From contig CACJHW010000001.1 in assembly GCA_902593285.1 (NCBI GenBank), positions 204,001 through 268,000 on the forward strand: a DNA stretch of 64,000 bases, read 5' to 3'. The translations under genes and the position numbers were made by a program. The notes under the pieces were generated by a model. The model did not search any database, was not told where the DNA came from, and saw only the letters and a list, made by a program, of their open reading frames with translations. This document shows positions 18,064-26,459 of the stretch, piece after piece. This DNA comes from an uncultured Pelagibacteraceae bacterium. GTDB taxonomy: Bacteria; Pseudomonadota; Alphaproteobacteria; Pelagibacterales; Pelagibacteraceae. The first letter of the stretch is position 1; every line of letters starts with the position of its first letter.

Positions 18064-18135
18064 ATGAAATATATTATATTAGGTGCTGCTGCTGCTTGGG
18101 CTTTGTATATGGCTGATAAGTATTTATTCTTTTAA
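18064..18135 (+). CDS. Putative 23-residue membrane peptide
   Basis: An ATG-started reading frame of 23 codons lies 5 bases after the LivM-like stop and ends in a TAA sharing its last base with the ATG of the MFS gene. The peptide has the hydrophobic core IILGAAAAWALYMA followed by DKYLFF, enough for one membrane helix. Coupled spacing on the downstream side and helix-like composition support translation, but no family is recognised. It may be a transporter accessory peptide or only a coupling leader. Confidence 0.45.
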   Translation: MKYIILGAAAAWALYMADKYLFF

Positions 18136-19304
18136 TGAATAAAAATCTTTCGTTACTTATATTAAGCCAGATTTTTGCTTTTACAGCTGCCCCAGTCACC
18201 GTTTTTTTAAGTGGTATAATTGGTTCAAAATTTAGTCCAATAAATACTTTAGCAACTCTTCCAATGGCTTTGTCAGTAGTCGGAATTGCGTTATTTGCTT
18301 TTTTTGCTGCAAAGTTAATGAGTATAATTGGACGGAAATTGGGATTCATTTACGCATCAGTAGGTACATGTTTTGCATCTCTTTTAACTGCATACTCTAT
18401 AATTATAGAAAGTTTTGTCTTATATAATTTAGGATGTTTTTTAATTGGTGGAGGAATAGCTTTTAGCCATCAATATCGTTTTGCAGCAGTCGAGGTTGTA
18501 GATAAGGATTATGCACCAAAAGCAATTTCTATCATTTTGTTAGCAGGAATAGGTTCGGCCTTTATTGGTCCAAACATTGCAAACATTTCGAAAGAATTAA
18601 TTTCAGATCATATGTATGCAGGTTCTTATCTTGCACTTGCCATTTTATCTATCTCATCAACAATATTTTTAATTTTTTATCAGGAACCAAAAACGATATC
18701 TAGTAATCAATATAAAACAGGAAGAAGTTTTTTTGAGCTTATCTCACAACCTAGATTTCTACAGGCACTGATAGCTTCAGCTTTTGCGTATGCAGTAATG
18801 ACTTTTTTAATGACAGCAACTCCCATAAGTATGCATTTGATGGAGAAAATAAGTTTATCCAAGACTGGATTTGTTATTCAGCTTCATATAGCAGCCATGT
18901 TTTTACCTTCATTAATTACTGGAAATTTAATTAAAAGGTTTGGTCATAGTAAAATTATGCATATGGGAGTTTTATTATTTTTAATTACAATAATTACTAG
19001 TTTGTTTGAACAAAATTTTATTAATTATATGATTGCTCTTATTTTTCTAGGGCTAGGATGGAATTTTTTATTTATATCAGGAACAAGTTTACTTGTTTTG
19101 TGTTATAGAGAAGAGGAGAAATTTAGAGCTCAAGGATATAATGATTTAATTGTTTATTCTATACAAGCAGCAGCGAGCTTGTCTGCTGGGGTGTTTCTAA
19201 GCTTAACTAGCTGGAAAACTATGAATTTAATTTGTTTGATTTTTCTCATTATCATAGCTCTATCTACCATAAGAGCTGACTTAAAAAAAAACCCCAGTAA
19301 TTAA
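18135..19304 (+). CDS. MFS transporter
   Basis: This 389-residue protein has about twelve membrane helices. The loop between helices 2 and 3 reads AAKLMSIIGRKLG, a weak form of the major facilitator signature, and a second-half counterpart reads TGNLIKRFGHSK. It resembles drug/metabolite efflux members, and the substrate is unknown. Its stop codon lies in the loop of the terminator hairpin at 19291-19315. It is co-directional with, and probably transcribed from, the second Liv operon. Confidence 0.85.
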   Translation: MNKNLSLLILSQIFAFTAAPVTVFLSGIIGSKFSPINTLATLPMALSVVGIALFAFFAAKLMSIIGRKLGFIYASVGTCFASLLTAYSIIIESFVLYNLGCFLIGGGIAFSHQYRFAAVEVVDKDYAPKAISIILLAGIGSAFIGPNIANISKELISDHMYAGSYLALAILSISSTIFLIFYQEPKTISSNQYKTGRSFFELISQPRFLQALIASAFAYAVMTFLMTATPISMHLMEKISLSKTGFVIQLHIAAMFLPSLITGNLIKRFGHSKIMHMGVLLFLITIITSLFEQNFINYMIALIFLGLGWNFLFISGTSLLVLCYREEEKFRAQGYNDLIVYSIQAAASLSAGVFLSLTSWKTMNLICLIFLIIIALSTIRADLKKNPSN

Positions 19305-19320
19305 ATTACTGGGGTTTTTT
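19283..19320. terminator. Bidirectional intrinsic terminator between convergent genes
   Basis: An 11-base perfect inverted repeat (accccagtaat 19291-19301, attactggggt 19305-19315) has a 3-base loop taa, which is the stop codon of the MFS gene. A tract of eight A residues precedes it and T residues follow, so it can end transcription on both strands and serves the MFS and binding-protein genes together. Confidence 0.9.
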
Positions 19321-19336
19321 GAATTAAGATAAAAAA

Positions 19337-20527
19337 TTATCTTTGTTTTTTTGTTTTGAATTTTCCACCTTTAATTTCTTGTTCTAAGAAAGAACCTTCA
19401 GCTTCACCAACACTAGTAAAAGTTACTCCAGTAGCACCTTCGTAATTAATTTTTTTACCTTTTGCTAGTAAGTCTAAACCTTTCTTAAGTTCACCTGGAT
19501 AAATTTTAGTTCCAGGAGCATTAGCAACATCCATTACATTTTTTGCAATTGATGCTCTGTCAGCAGAGTTACCTGCTTGCATTGCAAGAACAATTAAAGC
19601 AGCTGCATCGTAAGACTCACCTGTGTAAGGACCAGAAGCTTCTACACCGCCAGCTTTTGCAACTTCAGCAAATATACCTGCACCTTTACCAGTAGAACCT
19701 GGTAATGATCCAAATGATTTGCTTAAATCTTTTCCAAATGCATCAACTAAAGATTGACCAATCATACCATCTGATAAAATAAATCTATCAAACGCACCAG
19801 AGTCTAAAGAAGCTTGAATAATTCCTTTTCCTCCTTGGTCAAGATAACCAATAACTGCTACAGCATCACCACCAGCAGAAGCAAGAGTTGCTACTTCAGA
19901 TGAGTAATCTGCTTTTCCATCTTCGTGAGCAGTTACAGTTGTAACTTTAATACCATGAGCTTCAACTGCCGCTTTGTAAACATCAGCTAAACCTTTACCA
20001 TAGTCATTGTTAGTATAAGTGATTGCAACACTTTTTACTTTTCTGTCTTTAGTTATATCAGCTAAAATTTGACCACCTCTAGCGTCTGACGGAGCAGTTC
20101 TAAAGAAATACCCTTTGTCATCTAGAGTTGTTAATCCTGGAGAAGTAGCTGAAGGTGAAATCATTACTACACCATTTGGTACAGCAACGTTAGTTGCAAT
20201 AGCACCAGTTACACCTGAACAGTCTGCTCCCATAATTGCAGCTACACCACCTGAAATTAAACCTTCAGCTGCAGCTGTTGCCGCTGCTGAGTCAACACAA
20301 GTTGAGTCTGCTCTTACTGGCTCAATTTTTTTTCCACCTAATAGTGAACCTGAATCAGATGCTTCTTTAAATGCAAGCTCTGCAGATGCAGCCATAGCTG
20401 GAGTTAGAGATTCAATAGGACCAGTGAATCCTAAGATTATCCCCATTTTAATCGAATGTCCGTCTGCCATTACATTTGAACCAAAACTTGATACAAACAT
20501 AAATACAGCGATAAATAGTTTTCTCAT
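19337..20527 (-). CDS. Periplasmic substrate-binding protein of a branched-chain amino acid-type ABC importer
   Basis: This 396-residue type I binding protein has a signal peptide of about 21 residues ending SNVMA. The mature start is typical (KMGIILGFTGPIESLTPAMAASAELAF), and the middle has YTNNDYGKGLADVYKAA. A strong Shine-Dalgarno GAGGAAG (minus strand, 20531-20537) precedes the ATG. It is convergent with the LivGFHM-like genes at 14184-18058, which have no binding protein of their own, so it probably feeds them; this is inference from proximity. Confidence 0.9.
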   Translation of the reverse strand: MRKLFIAVFMFVSSFGSNVMADGHSIKMGIILGFTGPIESLTPAMAASAELAFKEASDSGSLLGGKKIEPVRADSTCVDSAAATAAAEGLISGGVAAIMGADCSGVTGAIATNVAVPNGVVMISPSATSPGLTTLDDKGYFFRTAPSDARGGQILADITKDRKVKSVAITYTNNDYGKGLADVYKAAVEAHGIKVTTVTAHEDGKADYSSEVATLASAGGDAVAVIGYLDQGGKGIIQASLDSGAFDRFILSDGMIGQSLVDAFGKDLSKSFGSLPGSTGKGAGIFAEVAKAGGVEASGPYTGESYDAAALIVLAMQAGNSADRASIAKNVMDVANAPGTKIYPGELKKGLDLLAKGKKINYEGATGVTFTSVGEAEGSFLEQEIKGGKFKTKKQR

Positions 20528-20570
20528 TATCTTCCTCTATATTGTTAACAATTTATAAAAGACTAATTTA

Positions 20571-20600
20571 AGTATGAATATTATTAATATTCAATGACAA
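20571..20600 (-). promoter_or_regulatory. Candidate promoter with internal palindrome for the binding-protein gene
   Basis: On the minus strand a -35-like TTGTCA (20600-20595) and a -10-like CATACT (20576-20571) are 18 bases apart. A 9+1+9 perfect palindrome (20575-20593, arm tgaatatta) fills the spacer, the place where a repressor would block polymerase. Such AT-rich palindromes also occur by chance. Confidence 0.4.
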
Positions 20601-20637
20601 AATTATCCTATTTTAGACAGTTAATTGACGCTGAAAA

Positions 20638-22119
20638 TTACCTGATTGAGAAAGGGTCTAAAGAAGGTTCATCAGATGTATAGAACCAAGTTGTTTTTAC
20701 TCTTGTATAGTCTTTAATCGAGTCAATTCCTGCTTCTTTTCCATATCCACTATCTTTAATGCCTCCAAATGGTGCAGATGGTGAAATTAATCGATAAGTA
20801 TTAACAAAAGTTATTCCTGCCCTAATTGCTTTCGAAACTCTCATGCCTCTAGATAAATTGCTTGTATAAACTCCAGAAGATAATCCATATTGATTATCAT
20901 TCATTTTAGAAATTACTTCTTCTTCCGTATCAAATTTCATAACCGATAATACAGGTCCAAATAATTCGTTTTCTGCTACAGGCAGATTATGATTGTCACA
21001 TTCAATAATTGTTGGGGGAAAGTAATACCCTTTATTTGAGAAAGAATGTCTTTCACCTCCACACTTAATTTTTCCACCTTGATCAATTGTCTCTTTAATA
21101 TTTTTTTCTATTACCTCTAATTGTTTAAAATTACTTAAAGGACCCATCTCTGTTTCTGGATCCATTGGTGCTCCAATTTTTATTTTTGATGCACGATTTG
21201 AAAGCTTATTTAAAAATTCATCGTAAATTCCTTTTTGCAAATAAAGTCTTGATCCTGCTATACAACTTTGTCCACTTGCACCAAATATACCTGCAGTAAT
21301 TCCATTTATTGCATTTTCTTGGTCTGCATCATCAAAGACTGCAACTGGACTTTTTCCACCTAATTCTAAGCTTACTTCTGATAAATTTTCTGCTGAGTTT
21401 TTAATTATATTTCTTGCTGTTTCAGGACCACCAGTGAAAGCAACTTTTTCAACTAAGTTATGAGTAGTTAAACTTTTACCACAAGGATCTCCAAATCCTG
21501 TAATTACATTCACCACACCTTTAGGGATACCAGTTTTTTCAACTAATTTTGCAAATTCAAACAAAACAGCAGGTGCAAGTTCTGAAGATTTAATTACCAC
21601 TGTATTACCCATTGCAAGTGCTGGTGCTACTTTAGTTGCGGTTAAAAACATTTGTGAATTCCATGGAATGATTGCAGCTATAACTCCTATAGGTATTCTT
21701 GTTGTTATTGCTTGAACATTTGGCTTATCGATTGGCAAAACCGTACCTTCAACTTTATCTGCCAAGCCAGCATAATAGTCGTAGTATTCTGCTATATAAA
21801 CTGCTTGTTTTTTTGTTTCTCTGTAAAGTTTTCCAGTATCAATTGTTTCTATTTCTCCTAGCATTTCTGCATTCTCTCTCAATTGATTTCCAATAGCTCT
21901 TAAATATTTAGCTCTTTCTCTGGGAAGTAGTTTTGGCCATTCACCTTCGAATGCTTTTTGAGCAGCTTTGACTGCATTATCAACATCTTTAGCACTTGCT
22001 TCTGGAACAACTGCCCATGGCTCATTATGTTCTGGATTTAGAGTTTCAAATGTTCTTTTACTTTCAGAGTCAACCCACTCTCCATTAATAAACATTTTAT
22101 ATTGTTTAAGTTTACTCAT
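20638..22119 (-). CDS. Aldehyde dehydrogenase (NAD(P)+ dependent)
   Basis: This 493-residue ALDH-superfamily enzyme has catalytic Cys in GASGQSCIAGSR, general-base Glu in SLELGGKSP, cofactor motif FTGGPETA and the C-terminal SPSAPFGGIKDSGYGKE. It oxidises an aldehyde to its carboxylic acid in the cytoplasm. The frame is open to TTG at 22128, but ATG at 22119 gives a normal N-terminus and an 8-base overlap with the upstream hydrolase. It is the last gene of the 20638-26354 operon, whose substrate is unknown. Confidence 0.92.
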   Translation of the reverse strand: MSKLKQYKMFINGEWVDSESKRTFETLNPEHNEPWAVVPEASAKDVDNAVKAAQKAFEGEWPKLLPRERAKYLRAIGNQLRENAEMLGEIETIDTGKLYRETKKQAVYIAEYYDYYAGLADKVEGTVLPIDKPNVQAITTRIPIGVIAAIIPWNSQMFLTATKVAPALAMGNTVVIKSSELAPAVLFEFAKLVEKTGIPKGVVNVITGFGDPCGKSLTTHNLVEKVAFTGGPETARNIIKNSAENLSEVSLELGGKSPVAVFDDADQENAINGITAGIFGASGQSCIAGSRLYLQKGIYDEFLNKLSNRASKIKIGAPMDPETEMGPLSNFKQLEVIEKNIKETIDQGGKIKCGGERHSFSNKGYYFPPTIIECDNHNLPVAENELFGPVLSVMKFDTEEEVISKMNDNQYGLSSGVYTSNLSRGMRVSKAIRAGITFVNTYRLISPSAPFGGIKDSGYGKEAGIDSIKDYTRVKTTWFYTSDEPSLDPFSIR

Positions 22120-22894
22120 TTGATCCAATAAAATTTTTGATCGTTAAATTTACATCATCAGCACACTCAATACCACAAAGATGTTTTCCATCTTTAATGA
22201 TCTTTAATTGACTTTTAGAGATTAAAGCATTCAATTCTTGAGACATTTTTACAGTTGAGCCAATATCGTATTCACCTGTCACAAGTAGCGTATTAGCTTT
22301 AATTTTATTAAAATCTTCATCATTTTTATGATTAACGAATAGCTCGTAAACCCTTAGAAAATTATTCATGTTATTTGCAGATAAAATTGAACTTATTTTT
22401 TCATATATTTCTGGATTATTTTCTAAATATTTATCAGTAAACCACCTCTTTAAAGCTTGCTTTGAAAGTTTTAAATCTTGTTTTGCCTGTTCGAACCTTT
22501 GATTAACAATTTTTTGTTGTTCTTCGGTTCTTTTATAAATAGAACACAAAAGAGTTAATGTCTGTAAACGTTCATTATGTTTAATTGCAAAATTTCGTGC
22601 AATTAAAGACCCTATAGAGAAACCTACAAGATGTATTTTTTTTATTTTAAGATGGTCCAAAAGCTCGATAAGTTGTTTAGAAAAATCATCAAAACTTATT
22701 TCACCTTCTTCTAATGGTGATCTTCCATGACCTAAAATGTCGTAAGCAATATTTGAATGATAATTAAAAAATTCAAGCTGAGGTTGCCAAATTTCATGAG
22801 TTAGACCAACACCATGCACAAATACTATTGGGACTTCTTGATCTTTTTTTTTGAATAAGTAATAGGTTCCTGAGGCAGTAGTTCCTGTAATCAT
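22112..22894 (-). CDS. Alpha/beta-fold hydrolase
   Basis: This 260-residue protein (ATG at 22894 preferred over TTG 22897) has the oxyanion segment FVHGVGLTHEIW, the DILGHGRSP strand-helix, a nucleophile elbow GFSIGS with Ser at about 95, a later acid in TGEYDIG, and a terminal catalytic His in KDGKHLCG. The family includes enol-lactonases, esterases and C-C bond hydrolases. In this operon it could open a lactone or hydrolyse an ester or carbamate made by the monooxygenase; that role is inference, by analogy to RutD in pyrimidine breakdown. Confidence 0.88.
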   Translation of the reverse strand: MITGTTASGTYYLFKKKDQEVPIVFVHGVGLTHEIWQPQLEFFNYHSNIAYDILGHGRSPLEEGEISFDDFSKQLIELLDHLKIKKIHLVGFSIGSLIARNFAIKHNERLQTLTLLCSIYKRTEEQQKIVNQRFEQAKQDLKLSKQALKRWFTDKYLENNPEIYEKISSILSANNMNNFLRVYELFVNHKNDEDFNKIKANTLLVTGEYDIGSTVKMSQELNALISKSQLKIIKDGKHLCGIECADDVNLTIKNFIGSNE

Positions 22895-22900
22895 CAAGAA

Positions 22901-23488
22901 TTATTTTGGCTCAATGCCCATTTCTTTCATATCTTGATATCTGTCACCAGTTCTTGCATGTGCTCTACCACTTGATGCCCCACCAATTGCAATAACCACC
23001 TCGTCATCGAAGGGTGCATCATGAATAGTAAATTCATGAGTTAGGTAATATGGTCTCAATCCAGAGTCTGTTTTATGCATCATAGGAATTGCAATCTTTG
23101 ATCCAGCTGGTCCTCTTGTGTTTGTAAAACTTAAATATGAAGTTCCACCCACCGCATCTCTAAATTTATTTCCAAACCTTAAAGTATGAATAAAAGCTGA
23201 AGCATGTTCTATTTCACCGTTCAGTCCAACTACACCTGCCTTACCATATGCTAATATTTTTTCAGGTGATCCTATTTCTTTTATCAATTCTGGAACAAGT
23301 AAATCACCTAGCTTTGGTGCAAGATCTAAAATAGTTGGTCTGAGATCTTCAACAAAACCCTGACCATGCCATGGATTTTTAAAAACTGCTGCTACTGATA
23401 CCATTAAAACTGGTTCTTTCGCTTCTTTACCACCTTCAATAAAAGTTTTGTCTACAAATTTTGTAAATTTTCTTAATTCTAATTTCAT
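22901..23488 (-). CDS. DUF1185 family protein (named 'amino acid synthesis' family)
   Basis: This 195-residue protein matches DUF1185: VSVAAVFKNPWHGQGFVEDL near residues 31-50, a YGKAGVVGLNGEIEHASAF stretch around 101-119, and the C-terminal IGGASSGRAHARTGDR. The family has a solved-fold label but no established reaction that I know of. Its fixed position between a ThDP enzyme and a hydrolase, with a 4-base overlap upstream and a 3-base gap downstream, says it belongs to the same pathway. No signal peptide or membrane segment is seen, so it is probably cytoplasmic. Confidence 0.8.
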   Translation of the reverse strand: MKLELRKFTKFVDKTFIEGGKEAKEPVLMVSVAAVFKNPWHGQGFVEDLRPTILDLAPKLGDLLVPELIKEIGSPEKILAYGKAGVVGLNGEIEHASAFIHTLRFGNKFRDAVGGTSYLSFTNTRGPAGSKIAIPMMHKTDSGLRPYYLTHEFTIHDAPFDDEVVIAIGGASSGRAHARTGDRYQDMKEMGIEPK

Positions 23489-25188
23489 TTTTTTACTCTA
23501 TGTTTGAAACTATCTCTTCTAAAACTGTATAATGCTTTCGGATCTACATCAACATCTATCACAGATGGTTTGTTCGATTTAATTGCTACTCTTACAGCTT
23601 CATTAATCTCAGAAATTTTTTTAACTTTAAAACCTTTTGCGCCATAAAGTTCTGCAACTTTATCAAAGGATGGACTGGTAATATCTGCACCTAAATATCT
23701 TTTTCCAAAAAAATCTTTTTGATAAGCTTTTTCTGCGCCCCAACTTTGATTGTTCATCACAATAGTTGTTGTATTAATTCCATATTCAACAGCAGTGCTT
23801 AACTCAGATATTGTCATGCCGAAACCCCCATCACCCATAAGACTAACAACTGTTTTTTTAGGCTTTGCAACCTTGACACCAAGGCCACATGCAAAAGAAA
23901 AACCAACTAAACCAAAATCCAATGGAGTAAATAATGAAGGAGGATCATAATATTCTAAAGCATCTGTAGCTTGCAAACATAACGTTCCAGCATCTAGAGT
24001 AATTGCTGAGTTTCTTGGTAGCACTTTTCTTAATTGTTTAAAAAGCCCTTTCGGTTGTATAGGAAAATTTGAACCCAAATTTTCTTTATTTCTATTTATC
24101 AAATATTCTTTTCTCTCTTTTAAATAAGAGTTAGTCCAATCTTTAATATTTAATTCAATGTTCTCTTTTTTAATCTCTTCGTAAAGCTGTTTAGTTGCAG
24201 TCGCAGCATCCGCGTGTATCTTAACTTTTACAGGAAAATATTTTCCAAGCATTGTTTTTTCCAGTTCAATTTGAATTATTTTTGCTTCTTTATTTATATT
24301 TTCATAGGAGTAAAAAGTTGAATTAAATCCTAAACGTGTTCCAATTGCTAAAATAACATCTGCATTTTTAACTAATCTTGATGCAACAGGATTTCCTCTA
24401 GGACCCATTTGCCCAGCATTTAATTTATGACCAAAAGGAATTGCATCTCCATGACCTGCTGCTGTAACAATAGGTAAATTGCATAGCTCAGCTAATTTTA
24501 TTACTTCTTTGTATTTAGAATTATATTTAATTCCTGCACCAACAATAATTACTGAACATTTTGAAGATCCAATTAATTTTGCAGCCTTTTTGATATTTTC
24601 TTTATTTCCTTTTTGTTTGCTTTCATTTTCGAACGATGGTTTTTTAACATTGATATTATACTTGTTTGAAGCTGCTAATATATTTCTTGGTAAATTTACA
24701 CATACAGGTCCCTTTCTAGGTTTCATTGCCAAACTAAAAGCATCACTCATAATTTTTGGAATTATTTTTGAATTTTTTATAGTCCAGGTTTTCTTTGTAA
24801 TAGGTGCAAACAAAGACTGTTGATCTAAACCTTGGAATGCATCTTCCATTTTATCTTTAGTTGAATACGAACCTGCAATTGCAACAACTGGAGAAAAAGC
24901 TGCTTTTGCTTGAGCAACGCCCGTAACTAAATTAGTAGCGCCAGGTCCGTTTTGGCCTGCAATAATTACTCCAGGTCTATTGGATGCTCTTGCATAACCA
25001 TCAGCCATATGTGTGCCAGTTCTTTCATCTCTGACACCAATAAATTTTATACTTTTCTCATGATAAAGAGCATCAAACATTTCCATTGTTGCTGAACCAA
25101 TAAGTCCAAAAACATGTTTTACTCTTTCTTTTTTTAATGATTGAACAGCAGCTTGTCCGCCGCTAATTCTTTTTCGTCTTTTATTCAC
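23485..25188 (-). CDS. Thiamine-diphosphate-dependent enzyme (acetolactate synthase/decarboxylase-like)
   Basis: This 567-residue protein has the three-domain ThDP layout. The N-terminal part has the catalytic Glu in RDERTGTHMADGYAR and QNGPGATNL. The central domain has the SVIIVGAGIKY and VILAIGTRLGF pattern. The C-terminal cofactor motif runs from MGDGGFGM to MNNQSWG. The start is GTG, in a GTGA overlap with the upstream gene. The superfamily includes acetolactate synthase, sulfoacetaldehyde acetyltransferase and oxalyl-CoA or 2-oxo acid decarboxylases; sequence alone does not choose between them. It is the second gene of an uncharacterised catabolic operon. Confidence 0.85.
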   Translation of the reverse strand: MNKRRKRISGGQAAVQSLKKERVKHVFGLIGSATMEMFDALYHEKSIKFIGVRDERTGTHMADGYARASNRPGVIIAGQNGPGATNLVTGVAQAKAAFSPVVAIAGSYSTKDKMEDAFQGLDQQSLFAPITKKTWTIKNSKIIPKIMSDAFSLAMKPRKGPVCVNLPRNILAASNKYNINVKKPSFENESKQKGNKENIKKAAKLIGSSKCSVIIVGAGIKYNSKYKEVIKLAELCNLPIVTAAGHGDAIPFGHKLNAGQMGPRGNPVASRLVKNADVILAIGTRLGFNSTFYSYENINKEAKIIQIELEKTMLGKYFPVKVKIHADAATATKQLYEEIKKENIELNIKDWTNSYLKERKEYLINRNKENLGSNFPIQPKGLFKQLRKVLPRNSAITLDAGTLCLQATDALEYYDPPSLFTPLDFGLVGFSFACGLGVKVAKPKKTVVSLMGDGGFGMTISELSTAVEYGINTTTIVMNNQSWGAEKAYQKDFFGKRYLGADITSPSFDKVAELYGAKGFKVKKISEINEAVRVAIKSNKPSVIDVDVDPKALYSFRRDSFKHRVKK

Positions 25189-26354
25189 GAAACTTTTTTT
25201 ACTTCAGTATCAAAGTCATCTTGGAAGTGAGGCATAACTTTTTCTGTGAAAAGTTTTATACTTTTCATACAATCTTTGTGTTTCACACCTGGAAAATTAG
25301 ACCAAACTTGCAAATTTTGTAAATTGAGTTCAGATTTTAATTCATGAATTTTATCAATCACATATTCTGGTGTTCCAAATAACATATTTCTTTTATGTAA
25401 AAATTCATAATTTAATAAATCCAATTTACCTTTTGTTTCAGGTAGCTCTTCACCAGGATCCATATGATTTCCCAAACCTCTCCAATGACAAACCCATCTC
25501 ATATAATTCACCATATGTTCACCAGCTTTTTCTTTTGCTTCTTCCATCGTATCCGCAACAAACATATCTCTTACAAGAGACACCCCTTCGCCAAGAGGTA
25601 TATTTTTCTTTGTTACCTCTGATCTTTTATTTTTATAAGCTTCGAATTTTGGTTTCAAAGCTTTTACAGTTGGAATCCACATAATAACATTAATGTTATT
25701 TTCAGCAGCCCACTCAATTGATCTAATTCCATCAACAACTTGATGAATTGGAGGATGCGGCTGTTGATATGGCTGTGGAACAACACTAATTTTTTTCATA
25801 GTACTATCCTCCATATTCATAAATTCTTCACTTGGAGGACTCATATCATGCTGCCAAACATAATTTGGTGATGGATAAGTATAAAATTCTCCTTGATGAT
25901 TGAAAAATTTTTCACTCCATGCTTTCTTCAATACCTCTAAAGTCTCAGCAAATAATCTGAAATTTTTAGCCTGATCTTTTAAATCGGCCTCTTTGTTTAG
26001 ATTTATTGCTTCTCTACCATAAATTCCTCTTGCTACACCTACTTCAACCCTCCCTTTTGAAAGTTGATCTAATGTTGCAATATCTTCTGCTAATCTTATT
26101 GGATTATGAAAAGTAATAACGTTTGCAGCTTGGCCTATTCTTATATTTTTTGTTCTTGCAGCTGCATCTGCACCCATCATTAATGGATTTGTACAAGACT
26201 CCATTCCCTCGTGATTGAAGTGATGTTCTGTAAACCAAATTGAATTCCAATTGTTTTGATCACAGTATTCTGTAATTTCTTTAGTTTCATCTAATAATTG
26301 ATGATAAGGTTTGTGTGTCCAGTTTGTGGTATTACAAAAATAACCAAATTTCAT
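25185..26354 (-). CDS. LLM-class flavin-dependent monooxygenase (luciferase-like)
   Basis: This 389-residue protein is a bacterial-luciferase-fold monooxygenase. It starts MKFGYFCNTTNW, has WFTEHHFNHEG near residue 44, IRIGQAANVITFHNPIRLAED around 82-102, and RVEVGVARGIYG. The ATG at 26354 is chosen over an upstream in-frame codon because AAAGGAGG lies just before it. Such enzymes use reduced FMN and oxygen to oxidise or ring-open substrates and need a flavin reductase, which is absent from this operon. It is the first gene of five, so it probably performs the opening step. Confidence 0.88.
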   Translation of the reverse strand: MKFGYFCNTTNWTHKPYHQLLDETKEITEYCDQNNWNSIWFTEHHFNHEGMESCTNPLMMGADAAARTKNIRIGQAANVITFHNPIRLAEDIATLDQLSKGRVEVGVARGIYGREAINLNKEADLKDQAKNFRLFAETLEVLKKAWSEKFFNHQGEFYTYPSPNYVWQHDMSPPSEEFMNMEDSTMKKISVVPQPYQQPHPPIHQVVDGIRSIEWAAENNINVIMWIPTVKALKPKFEAYKNKRSEVTKKNIPLGEGVSLVRDMFVADTMEEAKEKAGEHMVNYMRWVCHWRGLGNHMDPGEELPETKGKLDLLNYEFLHKRNMLFGTPEYVIDKIHELKSELNLQNLQVWSNFPGVKHKDCMKSIKLFTEKVMPHFQDDFDTEVKKVS

Positions 26355-26435
26355 AAAGCCTCCTTTAAAAGTTAATTTAAAGACGACCGATCCCACTTTC
26401 GTAAATCTATGAATTTATCGACGAGTTATGTATCG

Positions 26436-26459
26436 CTTTATAATTAAACTTTATAATTA
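26436..26459. repeat. Tandem 11-base direct repeat upstream of the monooxygenase operon
   Basis: The sequence ctttataatta occurs at 26436-26446 and again at 26449-26459, separated by 2 bases. It lies about 80-105 bases upstream of the operon's first ATG, in the only free space available for its promoter. It could be a regulator site or an AT-rich coincidence. Confidence 0.35.

Noticed and set aside
20115..20558. 147-codon plus-strand frame
   Set aside because: It is antisense to the binding-protein gene at 19337-20527, has low-complexity composition and no family features; it is a shadow frame.
22488..22500. TTCGAAC sequence resembling a tRNA T-arm
   Set aside because: It lies inside the alpha/beta hydrolase gene with no cloverleaf around it. 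No tRNA was found anywhere in the window.
24479..24823. 114-codon plus-strand frame
   Set aside because: It lies antisense inside the ThDP enzyme gene, which has full motifs; no domain or start signal supports it.
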